A DNA stretch of 64,000 nt from Zizania palustris (taxonomy: Eukaryota; Streptophyta; Magnoliopsida; Poales; Poaceae): the NCBI GenBank assembly GCA_019279435.1, contig JAAALK010000287.1, positions 70,559,144-70,623,143 of the forward strand, given 5' to 3'. Below, in pieces: positions 10,151 to 20,842 of this stretch. The notes under the pieces are model-generated. The model saw only the letters and a list, made by a program, of their open reading frames with translations. It ran no database searches and was not told the DNA's origin. The first letter of the stretch is position 1; every line of letters starts with the position of its first letter. The translations under genes were made by a program, and so were the position numbers.

Positions 10151-11551
10151 CTAATCCTGGGAAGGAGGAGGCTGAGAATCATCAAGGCGATGACGACGGC
10201 GCTGGTACTGAAGAGGATATCCTGCTGAGGAAGAGTCTAGCCGATCAACTCTAGAAGAAAGAGTGTCAATCCTAGAGTTGATACGCTCTTGACCGCCTTG
10301 AAGGTTCTGCAGATGGGAGGTGATTGCTTCCTGTCCTAAAGCCATTTGATCCATCCTTGCATTTAACTGAAGGAAACCCGCTGTGACTTGTTGAAGCACT
10401 GGATCAAAGAACTGAGCGGCATCCATACCAAAGTAAGGAGAAGGACCAAAAGCACCAGATCCAGAGTCCTGAGGGGGAGCAAAAGAGCTGCTAGAAATGT
10501 CCTGAGGATGAAACTGTCCTGCTCCCACATCACCTGGATCGGCAGCTGGAGCCAAAGGAGTAGCCGAGAAACGAGGCCTATACTGAGAGTGAGTTATATC
10601 AAGGCGCTCATTCACATTCCCCACTTTGCTCAAAATCAGTCTCATGATAAAAGGAGCATAGTAGACTCCAAGAGTGAGGCTTCCCTTTGAGAGTGCCATC
10701 TCATATAGCATCAAATGGATGACATCAAATCTCTTTCCAGTCATCACTGCATCCAAAAGAGTCCAAGCAACACCACGAATGGCATCGTTGTTGCCCAGTC
10801 GGGGTAAAATGGAGTGTCGTAGGATGCGATGTGCCACACTATGCAGGGTCCTCATTCCAGTGACCCCTCCAATCTTGTGAGCAGCAGACGGGATGTAGAA
10901 TTGTGCCATCTCATCTTCTGACAAAGGGTTATGAGTAAACTCATCAAGCAATCTGAGGCCAGAAGAAAACCTTATGTCCCAAGCACTCTGAATTTCTTGC
11001 TTTGTAGCAATACAGAAAATGTCTCCCGTCATCCAAGTAAGAGAATCACAAGTGGAAGGAATGAATACTGTGGCATAAAACTGACGGATGACATCCCAGT
11101 TGAAATCTTGCTTCAAACTAACTATCTTGTTAATTCCAATAGTTCCAAAAATATTCCTGAGAGTTGCAGCCTCTCCACTCAGATCCCTCCAAGAAATCCA
11201 CTTATGAGGAGCCAAAGAACGGTTTTCATAAGCAATGTTGAATACTTCTTTCTGAAACTTGGTATGAAACCACTGATCTGAGGTATCTCTTGGTCTGAGA
11301 AATTGATTGTGATGGCGCAGACGAGCAAAATTCTCTTGATTCCGGACATCCACTTTGAATTCCAATGATGCAAATGGATCTTCACTAGCTGCCGGAGGCT
11401 GAGGAGCCAATTCCTCCTCATTCTCAGAGCTGTCATCCTCATAGGCAAAGTCCTCATCATTGTCAGCTTGAAGGTGCCGGGATGATTGACCACGGTCCTC
11501 GACAAATTTTGAGCGACGCTCATTTCCTTGAGAACGACTGGCACGAGGCTT
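10151..11551 (-). CDS. Element 1 ORF3 (envelope-position protein), start codon lost
   Basis: An open frame of 467 codons including the stop, between pol and the 3' LTR, in pol sense. The codon aligned with the ATG of the element 2 copy is AAG (11551-11549), so no proper start remains although the frame is open. Layout: acidic, Ser-rich N-terminus (residues 1-50, DNDEDFAYEDDSSENEEE); a folded region of about 250 residues with conserved Trp (KWISWRDL, FNWDVIRQFY, SLTWMTGDIF); a Pro/Ser/Gly/Phe-rich linker; and a heptad-like C-terminus (QMALGQEAI..INSRIDTLSSRVDRLD) likely to form a coiled coil. I see no signal peptide or membrane segment, so it does not look like a classical envelope protein. 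It may be distantly related to the plant 'putative transposon protein' families, which is a guess. The function is unknown. Confidence 0.75.
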   Translation of the reverse strand, partial: KPRASRSQGNERRSKFVEDRGQSSRHLQADNDEDFAYEDDSSENEEELAPQPPAASEDPFASLEFKVDVRNQENFARLRHHNQFLRPRDTSDQWFHTKFQKEVFNIAYENRSLAPHKWISWRDLSGEAATLRNIFGTIGINKIVSLKQDFNWDVIRQFYATVFIPSTCDSLTWMTGDIFCIATKQEIQSAWDIRFSSGLRLLDEFTHNPLSEDEMAQFYIPSAAHKIGGVTGMRTLHSVAHRILRHSILPRLGNNDAIRGVAWTLLDAVMTGKRFDVIHLMLYEMALSKGSLTLGVYYAPFIMRLILSKVGNVNERLDITHSQYRPRFSATPLAPAADPGDVGAGQFHPQDISSSSFAPPQDSGSGAFGPSPYFGMDAAQFFDPVLQQVTAGFLQLNARMDQMALGQEAITSHLQNLQGGQERINSRIDTLSSRVDRLDSSSAGYPLQYQRRRHRLDDSQPPPSQD

Positions 11552-11553
11552 GA

Positions 11554-11979
11554 CTGAATCAAAATGGAATCATGATAAGATTATGGATATGATGGTGAGA
11601 TAGTCTATGAATTTTCTAGAGGGCAAAAGTATCAAAGAGCAAAGATGAGCAAAAAGAAGTGCTGGATTGGGGAGGCCGGTCTGACCGAGGCAGTTGGGCC
11701 GGTCTGACCGCCAGTACATGGTCGGTCTGACCGCCCAGTGCCAACCGGTCTGACCGGCCTAGCAACCCGGACACAAATCCCTTTTGCACAAAATTTCTCC
11801 ATATTCAAATTTGCCATATCAAATTGCATAGAGCCATGGGAAATGGTACCATGAGGCTAAAGAATGAAGAACAAGATGGATTTAGCCTAGGCAACAACAC
11901 ATGCACGCCCATGAACAAGAACCCTAACCCTAACCTCCAAGGGGATTAAAACAAGGAATTTTTCGGAGGATATTCTTAC
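11554..11979 (-). other. Candidate 426-bp leader intron before ORF3 (present in element 1)
   Basis: On the minus strand the segment begins GTAAGAATATCC after CCA (11980) and ends TTTTGATTCAG just before the ORF3 start position. Element 2 lacks exactly this segment: its sequence runs from the same upstream CCA into the ORF3 ATG (20818/20817). No target duplication flanks it, so a simple insertion is unlikely. Four palindromic boxes (11683-11758) lie inside it. Confidence 0.65.
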
Positions 11980-12002
11980 TGGTAAGGGAAAATGAACCCA
12001 AG

Positions 12003-12218
12003 GTCGGACCGGAGAAGATCCACCGGTTGGACCGGCAAGAATTGTGATGAAACCGAAGAAGAGCTCGGTTTGAGAGGAGATGAATAATAGAGGGGAGAGA
12101 AAACTAAATAGAGAGGGGAGTTATAACCCTGCCCGAGCCCTGGTCTGACCAGCCATGTAGGCTCGGTCGGACCGACTCAGGTTGGGCGGTCGGAGCGGCC
12201 AAGCCTACCCGGTCAGAT
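12003..12218 (-). promoter_or_regulatory. Palindromic boxes and TATA-like site upstream of ORF3 (element 1)
   Basis: Boxes of the LTR type (CTGGTCTGACCAG, CGGTCGGACCGAC and relatives) lie at 12142-12218, with weaker ones at 12003-12036. Next to them on the minus strand is CAGGGTTATAACT (12119-12131), conserved in element 2 at about 20988-21000. Initiation about 30 bp downstream would give a leader exon that ends at the candidate intron donor at 11979. Clustering of boxes 5' of the envelope ORF is known for envelope-bearing Sireviruses; the promoter role is inferred. Confidence 0.5.
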
Positions 12219-12230
12219 CGACTGCACTAA

Positions 12231-12810
12231 TACCCAGTAAATATATTTCAAGGCAAAGAAGGGGCAAAAGTGGAAAACATAGCAAAATAATTTTGAAAAA
12301 ATTCAAATTTTGCAGAAACCATGAATAACTCCCAAAGTTTATAAAGCAACAAATTTTCAAATTTTAAAGTTCAAAAAACAGAGAAACACTCAAATGTATG
12401 CTTTGGTTCAAAAATGGTTATAGAACAACTTTTGCCGAACTTCAACGTTGAATATCTTTTCATAGGATGGATTAAAGTGAAAATATGTGAATACGAAAAA
12501 TGTTCATATGATCCATCTCTACAAGTTTTGTTTTGGAGAAAAGTTCAAAAGATGTCTCGAAACCAAACTAAGGGAAAATCCGATTTGACTCAAAGATAGA
12601 ATCTTTAAGTTACCAAGACTTCCAAATTTTATTTTTCAACACATTAAGCAATTACCAATATAATAATAACCACAATACTCCCCCTTAATGTATAGCCTTA
12701 GGAAAACATATAAGATCACATGAACTTCAAATATGGCACTATAAGCATGACAACATACATATATGACACCCAAGGATAAAAAAGTTTAAAACTCACATAT
12801 ATGCATGATT
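12231..12810 (-). other. AT-rich spacer between pol and the ORF3 promoter region, element 1
   Basis: Non-coding. It contains a stretch shared with element 2 (21115-21807), including ACTCCCAAAGTTT and CCCCCTTAATGTATAGCCTTA, a further pyrimidine run at 12680-12690. I see no other feature. Confidence 0.5.
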
Positions 12811-15800
12811 TCAAGCAACATTTGAGAAGTCTATTATATTCAATTCATTCCTAAGTTTACAAAAACGGGATTCATCAAGTGGTTTGGTAAAGATATCCGC
12901 TAATTGATCTTCGGTTCTTATGTGGCTAATGACAATGTCGCCTTTGCCAACATGATCTCTTAGAAAGTGATGGCGAATATCAATATGCTTGGTTCTAGAG
13001 TGTTGGACTGGATTATTGGCAATTTTGACGGCGCTATCATTGTCACAAAGGAGAGGGACATTTGAGAATTATATTCCATAATCAAGCAAGGTTTGCCTCA
13101 TCCAAAGTAATTGAGCACAACAACTACCCGCGGAGACATATTCTGCCTCGGTGGTGGAAAGGGCAACGGAGTTTTGTTTCTTAGAGGCCCAAGAAACAAG
13201 AGACCTCCCAAGGAATTGACAGCCCCCAGAAGTGCTTTTTCTATCAACCTTGCAACCAGCATAGTCCGAGTCGGAATAGCCAATTAGCTCAAATTTTGCA
13301 CCTTTGGGGTACCACAAACCTATATGGATAGAATGTTTTAAATATCTTAGAATTCTCTTGACCGCCATCAAATGACAATCTTTTGGTGCGGCTTGAAATC
13401 TAGCACACATGCAAACACTAAACATGATATCGGGCCTAGATGCGGTAAGATAGAGCAAACTACCAATCATGGATCTATATAATTTTTGATCTACCGGTTT
13501 ACCTCCCTCATTTAGGTCGAGATGTCCGTTGGTCGCCATAGGTGTCTTGATAGGCTTAGCTTCCATCAATCCGAACCTTTTGAGAAGATCATGGATATAC
13601 TTCGTTTGACTTACAAAAGTTCCATTTTTGAGTTGCTTGACTTGAAGTCCAAGGAAGAAACTCAATTCTCCTATCATGGACATCTCAAATTCCCTAGACA
13701 TCATATCACCAAAAACTTTGCAAAATTCTTCATTAGTAGAACCGAATATAATATCATCGATATAAATTTGACAAACAAAGAAATCATTATTAATTATTTT
13801 TGTAAGCAAAGTAGTGTCAACTTTACCAATTTTAAAACCCTTTGAGAGGAGAAAATCTCTCAATCTTTCATACCAAGCTCTAGGAGCTTGTTTTAAACCA
13901 TAGAGAGCTTTTGAAAGTTTATAAACATGATTAGGATTTTTAGGATTTTCAAAGCCGGGTGGTTGTTCAACGAAAACTAGTTCGGCTATTTCGCCATTCA
14001 AGAAAGCACTTTTCACATCCATTTGATATAGTTTAATATCAAAACATGAAGTAAAAGCAAGTAAGATGTGAATAGCCTCTAGTCTAGCAACGGGAGCAAA
14101 AGTTTCACCAAAATCCAAACCTTCGACTTGAGTGAATCCTTGTGCTACCAATCGTGCCTTGTTTCTCACAACCAACCCATTTTCATCTTGCTTGTTTCTA
14201 AAAACCCACTTTGTTCCAATGACGTTGTGCTCCTTGGGTCTCTCCACCAATGTCCAAACCTTGTTTCTTTCAAAATTGTTAAGCTCCTCATGCATAGCAT
14301 TTACCCAATCCGAGTCATTTAGAGCTTCATCTATATGTTTAGGCTCAATAGAAGAAACAAATGAGTAATGCTCATAAATAGAAGCAACACGAGATCTAGT
14401 TTGAACACCCTTACTAATGTCACCCAAGACTTGATCAATAGGGTGATCTTTTGCGGTGGCATTGTGAACCTTGGATGGAATGATAGATGATTGATTTTTG
14501 ATTTCATCTTCATCAAGTTGAGTCAAATTTTGCGTAGCGGAAGTAGAAGCTTCAACTTGAGTGGAGGATGGAAGTTCATCATCTTCTTTAGGCTTGATGT
14601 CACCGATGGACATGTTCTTCATAGCCCTTATCAAGCCTTCATCACCTACATCATCCAAATTTTCGTGCCCCTCTTGGGAGCCATTAGTCTCATCAAATTG
14701 AACATCCGAGGTTTCTTCTACAATACCTTTGCTCTTGTTATACACTCGGTATGCCTTGCTATTTGATGCATAACCAAGGAGAAAACCTTCATCACAACGG
14801 ATTTCAAATTTGGTTAGTCTAACACCTTTTCTATAAATATAGCATTTACAACCAAAAACGCGAAAGTAAGCAATATTTGGTTTTCGTCCAATTAAAAGTT
14901 CATATGGAGTCTTTTTCAAGAGACGATGCAAATAAAGATGATTAGAAGCAAGGCAAGAAGTGTTTATAGCTTCCGCCCAAAAAGAGTTGGAGACACTATA
15001 CTCATCAAGCATAGTTCTAGCCATCTCAATTAGGGTCCTATTCTTTCTTTCCACAACGCCATTTTGTTGTGGTGAATAGGTGGCGGAAAGCTCATGTTTA
15101 ATGCCGAGATCATCACAATAATCCTCAATATTTGTATTTTTAAACTCGGATCCATTGTCACTCCTTACTTTTATAATAGAAAAATTGAATTCGTTTTGAG
15201 CTCGTTTTGTAAACTTTTTGAAAATATCGGAGGTTTTAGCTTTGACATGCAAAAAGAAAACCCAAGTAAACCTTGAGAAATCATCCACAATTACAAGACA
15301 AAAACTATTTCCTCCGATGCTTTTATAAGTTGTTGGACCAAATAAATCTATGTGCAAAAGCTCCAATGGTCTAGAAGTTGACATGACGCTTTTGCTAGGG
15401 TGAGAACAAGCAACTTGCTTCCCCGCTTGACAAGCACTACAAAGTTTATATTTTTCAAATTTTATATCTTTTAAGCCAACAACCAAATCTCATTTTGCAA
15501 GCTTGTTTAGTTGACTCATTTCCACATGAGCAAGCCTTCTATGCCAAAGCCAACCCAATGAGGTTTTAGCAACCAAAAAAGTTTTCAAATTAGCTTCATT
15601 TGAAGAGAGATCCACCAAATAGAGATTTCCAAAACGAAAACCTTTAAAAACTAAGGAGTTATCATGGATACTAGTTACAAATAATTCTTAAGGACTAAAT
15701 GTGCATGAAAGGCCTAAATCACATAGTTGAGCGATAGACAATAAGTTGAAATTTAATGACTCAACTAGTGAAACATTGGAAATGGAGAAATCGTTTGAAA

Positions 15801-15972
15801 TAGCAATTTTACCTAAACCCATTACATTCCCTTTACTATTATCACCGAAGGTCACTCTTTCTTGATCTTTGGCACCTACTTCAAATGATGTGAACATTTT
15901 CCTATCACCGGTCATATGTTGAGTGCACCCACTATCAAGCACCCAATGAGATCCTCCGGTGTGGTAATTTAC
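12811..15972 (-). pseudogene. Element 1 pol: protease, integrase, reverse transcriptase, RNase H
   Basis: Copia order PR-IN-RT-RH. The protease has HWVLDSGCTQHMTG at about 15950-15909. Integrase has zinc residues (CSACQAGKQVACSHP), then LLHIDLFGP, KVRSDNGSEFKN and NGVVERKNRT, so Asp, Asp and Glu are all present. RT has YIDD at about 13753-13764 and YGLKQAPRAWYE. RNase H has YSDSDYAGC and STTEAEYVSA, ending with a TGA at 12811-12813. The frame from 15486 to 13072 (805 codons) is fully open. Breaks: stop at 15688-15690, TGA near 15487-15489 (looks like CGA to TGA), and TAA at 13069-13071 within RNase H. PR is fused in frame to gag here, because the 891-bp segment that separates them in element 2 is absent. 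Confidence 0.9.
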
Positions 15973-17135
15973 CTTAGTACTTCCTTTTGCCATGAGACAA
16001 AAAGGAGAGTATAGTGATGCAGCTTCCGTTATTGCGATCCCCACCATGTTCTTCTTTCTTGAATTTGACTCACCACCGGAGTCGGAGCTTGAAGAAGAGT
16101 CGGAGCTATCTTCATTAGAGTCCCATTCTCCCACAAATGCTTCATTTCTACCCTTTTTTTGTTCAACTTCTTGAAGAGCTTTTTCTTCCCACTCTTTTCC
16201 TTGTTCTTCTTTTGAGATTTTTAATCTTCACTCTCTTGTTTGTTTGGGCATCTTGAGGCAAAATGACCCTTCTCATTACACTCATAACATCTCACATTTT
16301 TTAGGTTCCTTTTGGTTGACTTCTTGTCACCATTGTTCTTGAAAGAACTTAAAGAGTTTCCTCTCTTTTTCATGAACCGATTGAACTTTCTTACAAAAAG
16401 AGCCATCTCTTCATCCTCTGTATCATCATCACAAGAAGTGTCTTCTTCTTCACATTTCTTTTCAACCTTGGCTTTCAAGGCAATGTTCTTCTTCTTGGAT
16501 GAGGAGTGATCTTCGGTGCTTCCTTCAATTCTTTTGTTCTTGTAAATCTTGTTTGTGTTGATAGTCCCCAAAAGTGTTGTAGGAGTCAAACTTGACATGT
16601 CCGAGTTGATAAGGAAGGTCACCAATGTGTCATAATTCTCGGGCAATGCTCTCAACATTTTTTGAGCAACTTCCAACTTCGTGTACTTCACTCCAACACC
16701 TTTGAGATCATTGACAATTACATTGAGTCTTGCATACATCTCATTTACAATTTCATTTGGCAACATGGTGAATGTTTCATAGTTGATCTTGAGATAGTGT
16801 GACTTGGCATTCTTCACACTTGTTGTTCCATTATGTATATCTTGAAGTGTGGTTCAAATATCATGTGCCGTTGAAATATTGCTTATCCTATTAAATTCTT
16901 CGGCACACAAACAATTGAACAAGGCATTTGTTGCTTGAGCATCAAGTTGCATATCTTTCTTGTTTTGATAGGTTAGATTCATCTTGTCTTCAACTTCAAA
17001 ACCTAACTCAACAATACGCCAAATTTCAAAGATCATGGCTTTGAGGTGAGCAGCCATACGTACTTTCCAAATGGAATAATTTGAGCCATCAAAGAAAGGA
17101 CCTTTGCCTACGTTGTGAACCACCTCGTTAGACAT
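15973..17135 (-). pseudogene. Element 1 gag (lacks the gag/pol segment)
   Basis: Capsid protein that packages the RNA. It starts at the ATG at 17135 with FFDGSNYSIWKVRMAAHLKA (Copia gag N-terminal domain), continues through KSHYLKINYETFTMLPNE and has a CCHC knuckle, CYECNEKGHFASRCPNK, near 16300-16250. It is followed by a Ser/Asp-rich stretch and MAKGSTK. Breaks: TGA near 16853 where element 2 has Trp, TAA at 16221, and a frameshift in a T-run near 16150-16160. The second zinc knuckle and coiled-coil part found in element 2 are missing, and the frame runs straight into the protease. Confidence 0.85.
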
Positions 17136-17173
17136 CTTCTCTCTAGGCGGTAAAGCCTAAATTGAGAGATCAA

Positions 17174-17185
17174 GCCCTGATACCA
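17174..17185 (-). promoter_or_regulatory. Primer binding site of element 1 (initiator Met tRNA)
   Basis: The minus strand reads TGGTATCAGGGC two bases inside the 5' LTR. The family form is TGGTATCAGAGC, complementary to the 3' end of initiator tRNA-Met. One base differs. Confidence 0.85.
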
Positions 17186-17187
17186 CT

Positions 17188-18639
17188 TGTAGGATCGATG
17201 TACCGACTAGAGGGGGGATGAATAGGCGGTTTTTAAAACTAATTCAATTTAGTTAAACAATAGACAAGGAACTTAGTCAATTTAAACAAACAACTAGATT
17301 CAATAGTGCAACCTAGGATGGCAAGTATAAATTACTCTAAGAAGATAAATTTGCACAATTTAACTTGCTCAAATAAAAGGGACAAGAGACAACCGAATTT
17401 TATCCCGAGGTTCGGAAATTTGCCAATTCCCTACGTCCTCATTGAGGCGAGTTTCACTTGACCGCTCTCTTCACCAAGCCAAGGATTTCTCAAGGAGAAA
17501 TTAGCTTGAAGATGAGCCGGCACCGGAAGTGCAACTCTCGGGCCTCGATCACTAGTGGTAGCTCTTCTCCACTCCGGATAGGCGAGCTCCAACCTTCACA
17601 ACCTTTCGGGTCTCCTCCACAACCTTCTTGGAGAGATCACCGGTTTCTTCTCCAAGCCGTCTAGGAGATGGCAATCTCCAAGAGTAACAAGATGCAATCA
17701 AAGCTAGGAGAAGACGATCAAGTGCCAAAATGCAAATGCAATGCTATCTATTCAATCACTTGATCACTCCCTTTTTCTTCCCAACCTCACTAGTGCTCAA
17801 AATAGTGCTCAATGGTGGGAGAGACTCTCTTGTGCTCATGTATGCTCAAATGAATGCCAAAAGTCTAGCAAAGGAGTTGTAGCAAGGGTTTATATAGCCA
17901 CACACCCAAAAACTAGTCGTTACAAGAGTTATGAGGCTCTCTGCGCACTGTCGGTCTGACCGCCCATCTTGGGCCGGTCTGACCGACCCCAACTGCAATG
18001 GCTAGAAAACTAGCTGTTTACTGATGTGACAGGACACCTCGGTCTGACCGGCCATGCTGGCCCGGTCGGACCGACCCTACCCGGTCTGACCGGCCATCGG
18101 CTCGGTCGGACCGATAGAGCTCTCATCGGCTCTGTAAACCACCATTTTTCCATCCCTGCGCAACCCGGTCGGACCGACCCCCTGGCCGGTTGGACCGCCC
18201 AACACCAGCCGGACTGACCAGACCCATATGGTCGGTCAGACCGCCAGGGTCAGACAACTCCAAAAGCTGCAATTGTGTTTCCAAGGAATTTTGCCAAAAA
18301 AGTAACTTTTGCAACAAACACACATGATCAAAAGATACTACATGCAATGCAAGTTGGCACTTGAAAATCAACTCATAACCAAGATGCAACCCCTCTTTAT
18401 AGTACGACAAAAACAAAATTTAAACCTAGCCTAATTGATCGCTCCAAACACCTCGATCAATTTCTAGATTCCTTCAAACCTTTTGCCGTTGCTCTTTAAT
18501 CGTCCAGATCTTCGGGTTTTCCATCTTGTGCTCCATTTGCGTGGGACCTACTCATTTCCTTCGCACTTAAGAAAAATATTAGTCCACAAATGCGCGTTTG
18601 TCATTAATTACCAAAACTCACATGGGGTCTAGATCTTTA
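17188..18639 (-). repeat. Element 1 5' LTR
   Basis: It runs from TGTAGGATCGATG to CTAGATCTTTA. The outer end is TA instead of CA (minus strand TAAAGATC instead of TGAAGATC), a point change in the terminal dinucleotide. TATA on the minus strand at 17889-17896. About ten palindromic boxes at 17952-18243. Confidence 0.9.
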
Positions 18640-18644
18640 GCACT
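18640..18644. repeat. Target site duplication of element 1, right copy (GCACT)
   Basis: Matches 8308-8312. Confidence 0.9.
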
Positions 18645-19024
18645 ACAAATGTGCATTTGAAGTTTCAATAATTTTGCCAATTTTGTAACTTTTGCAAAAT
18701 CCACACATGATCAAAAGCTACTATATGCAATGCAAATTGGTACTTGAAAATCAACTCATAACCAAGATGCAACCCCTCTTTATAGTACGGCAAAAAATAA
18801 AATTGAAACCTAGCCTAATTGATCGCTTCAAACACCTCGATCAATTTCTAGTTTTCTTCAAACCTTTTGTCGTCGCTCTTTAACACGTCAAAGTCTTCTG
18901 GTTTTCCATCTTATGCTCCATTTACGCGGGACCTAATCATTTCCTTCACACTTAAGAAAAATATTAGTCCACAAACGTGCGTTTGTCATTAATTACCAAA
19001 ACTCACATGGGGCCTAGATCTTCA
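18645..19024 (-). repeat. Element 2 3' LTR, proximal part
   Basis: Continues the LTR interrupted at 8312 and aligns with 9370-9763 of element 1. It ends GATCTTCA next to the polypurine tract of element 2. Confidence 0.85.
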
Positions 19025-19395
19025 ATCTCCCCCTTTTTGGTAATTGATGACAAACAATTCAAAGATAAAGAGATATTTTTTATAAAGTTTCTACAATTAA
19101 GCGCAAAGCTCCCCCTGAATGAGGGATAGGGTGCAAGTATGTGGAGCAAGATATGAGTTATAAATAGCCAAAATACTACATTTCCAAAGCACAACCAAAG
19201 GTTCAACAAAGCATAACTAACATAGCACATATGAGTTTGTCCTAACATAAGCAAATAGTTTAAATTAATTTTAACATGACATAGGAAGCAAACAGGGTTC
19301 TATTACAACCAAACATAGATAAATAGAGCAGACTAGATCCTAAGAACTAATCCTGACTAATTCTAGACTTCTCCCCCTTTTGGCATCAAGAACCA
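19025..19395 (-). promoter_or_regulatory. Polypurine tract cluster of element 2
   Basis: On the minus strand CCAAAAAGGGGGAGATT touches the LTR (19025-19041). Other copies lie near 19108-19118 and 19372-19382. Confidence 0.75.
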
Positions 19396-19405
19396 AAAAG
19401 AGAGG

Positions 19406-20815
19406 CTAATCCTGGGATGGAGGAGGATGAGTATCAAGGCGACAACGACGGCGCTGGTACTGAATAGGATAGCCTGTAGAAGAAGATGAATCCAGTCGGT
19501 CAACTCGAGAAGAAAGAGTGTTAATCCTAGAGTTGAGGTGCTCTTGACCGCTATGAAGGTCCTGCAGATGGGTGTTGATTGCTTCCTGACCCAAAGCCAT
19601 CTGATCCATCCTTGCATTCATATGATGAAAACCCGCTATCACTTGTTGCAGCACTGAATCAAAGAACTGAACGGCATCCATACCAAAATAAGGAGGAGGA
19701 GCATAGGAGCCTGATCCAAAAACCTGAGGTGGAGGTGGGGGAGCATGGAAGCTGCTGGGCATGCTCTGAGAATGAACCTGCTCCATACCCACATCAGTTG
19801 GATCGGCGGCGGGAGCCAGAGGAGCTTCTGGGAAACGAGGCCTGTACTGAGAATGAGAGATATCAAGGCGCTCATTAACATTTCCCACTTTGCTCAAAAT
19901 CAATCCCATGATGAAAGGAGCATAGTAGACTCCAAGAGTGAGGCTTCCCTTGGAGAGGGCCATATCATATAGCATCATGTGGATGACATCAAACCTCTTT
20001 CCAGTCATTACTACGTCCAAGAGAGTCCAAGCAACGCCACGAATGGCATCGTTGTTGCCTAGACGAGGTAAGATGGAATGCCGCAGGATGCGATGAGCCA
20101 CACTGTGCAGAGTCTTCATCCCAGTGACCCCTCCAATCTTGTGAGCAGCGGAAAGGATATAAAATAGTGTCATCTCAGCTTCTGATAGGGAATTATGAGT
20201 GAACTCATTGTGTAGTCTGAGGCCAGAAGAAAACCTGATGTCCCAAGCACTCTGAATTTCTTGTTTTGAAGCAATGCAGAAAATATCTCCAGTCATCCAA
20301 GTAAGAGAATCACAAGTAGCCGGAATGAACACTATGGCATAAAACTGACGGATGACATCCCAGTTGAAATCTTGCTTTAAGCTAACTGTCTTGTGAATCC
20401 CTACTGTCCCAAACACATTTCTGAGAGCTGTCGCCTCTCCACTTAAGTCCCTCCAAGAGATCCACTTATGAGGAGCCAAAGAGCGGTTTGCATAGGCAAT
20501 ATTGTATACCTCCTTCTGAAACTTGGTGTGAAACCGTTGATCTGATGTGTCTCTTGGTGTGAGGAATTGGTTGTGGTGGCGCAGACGAGCAAAGTTCTCT
20601 TGATTTCGGACATCCACCTTGAACTCAAGAGGTGCAAATGGGTCTTCACTAGCTGTCGGAGGCTAAAGAGCCATTTCTTCTTCATGCTTAGAGTTGTCAT
20701 CTTCATAGGCAATGTCCTAATCACTATCTTCTTGAAATTGCCGAGACGTCTGACCACGGTTCTCAACATGCTTTGAGCGACGCTCATTTCTTTGAGAGCG
20801 ACCGACGCGAGGCAT
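19406..20815 (-). pseudogene. Element 2 ORF3, with start codon but two early stops
   Basis: Same protein as ORF3 of element 1 (about 85-90 percent alike by eye). It has an ATG at 20815-20813 in front of PRVGRSQRNERRSKHVENRG. Stops occur at codon 33 (20719-20717) and codon 51 (20665-20663); from 20617 the frame is open to its end at 19406. The core blocks KWISWRDLSGEA, FNWDVIRQFYAIVF and LTWMTGDIF and the C-terminal heptads are conserved. Some linker changes (APPPPPQVFGSG) are specific to this copy. The leader intron seen in element 1 is absent here. Confidence 0.75.
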
Positions 20816-20842
20816 GATGGCAAGGGAAGATGAAGTCGAGGT

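Larger units (their letters stand above)
8313..18639 (-). mobile_element. Element 1: full-length Sirevirus-type Copia, minus strand
   Basis: A 10,327-bp element with both LTRs, target duplications, PBS, gag, pol, ORF3 and a PPT cluster. By eye the LTRs differ at roughly 35-40 of 1,451 sites (about 2.5 percent), meaning an age near one million years at the usual grass rate. It sits inside the LTR of a relative of the same family. Sirevirus hallmarks are the repeated palindromic boxes upstream of the promoter, several PPT copies, a C-rich block at the LTR end (CTATTCACCCCCCTCTAG) and an extra ORF downstream of pol. Confidence 0.9.

Noticed and set aside
11683..11758. Palindromic boxes inside the candidate leader intron as a separate promoter of ORF3
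   Set aside because: They are missing from element 2 together with the segment and no TATA-like site follows them, so the outer cluster at 12142-12218 is the better candidate.
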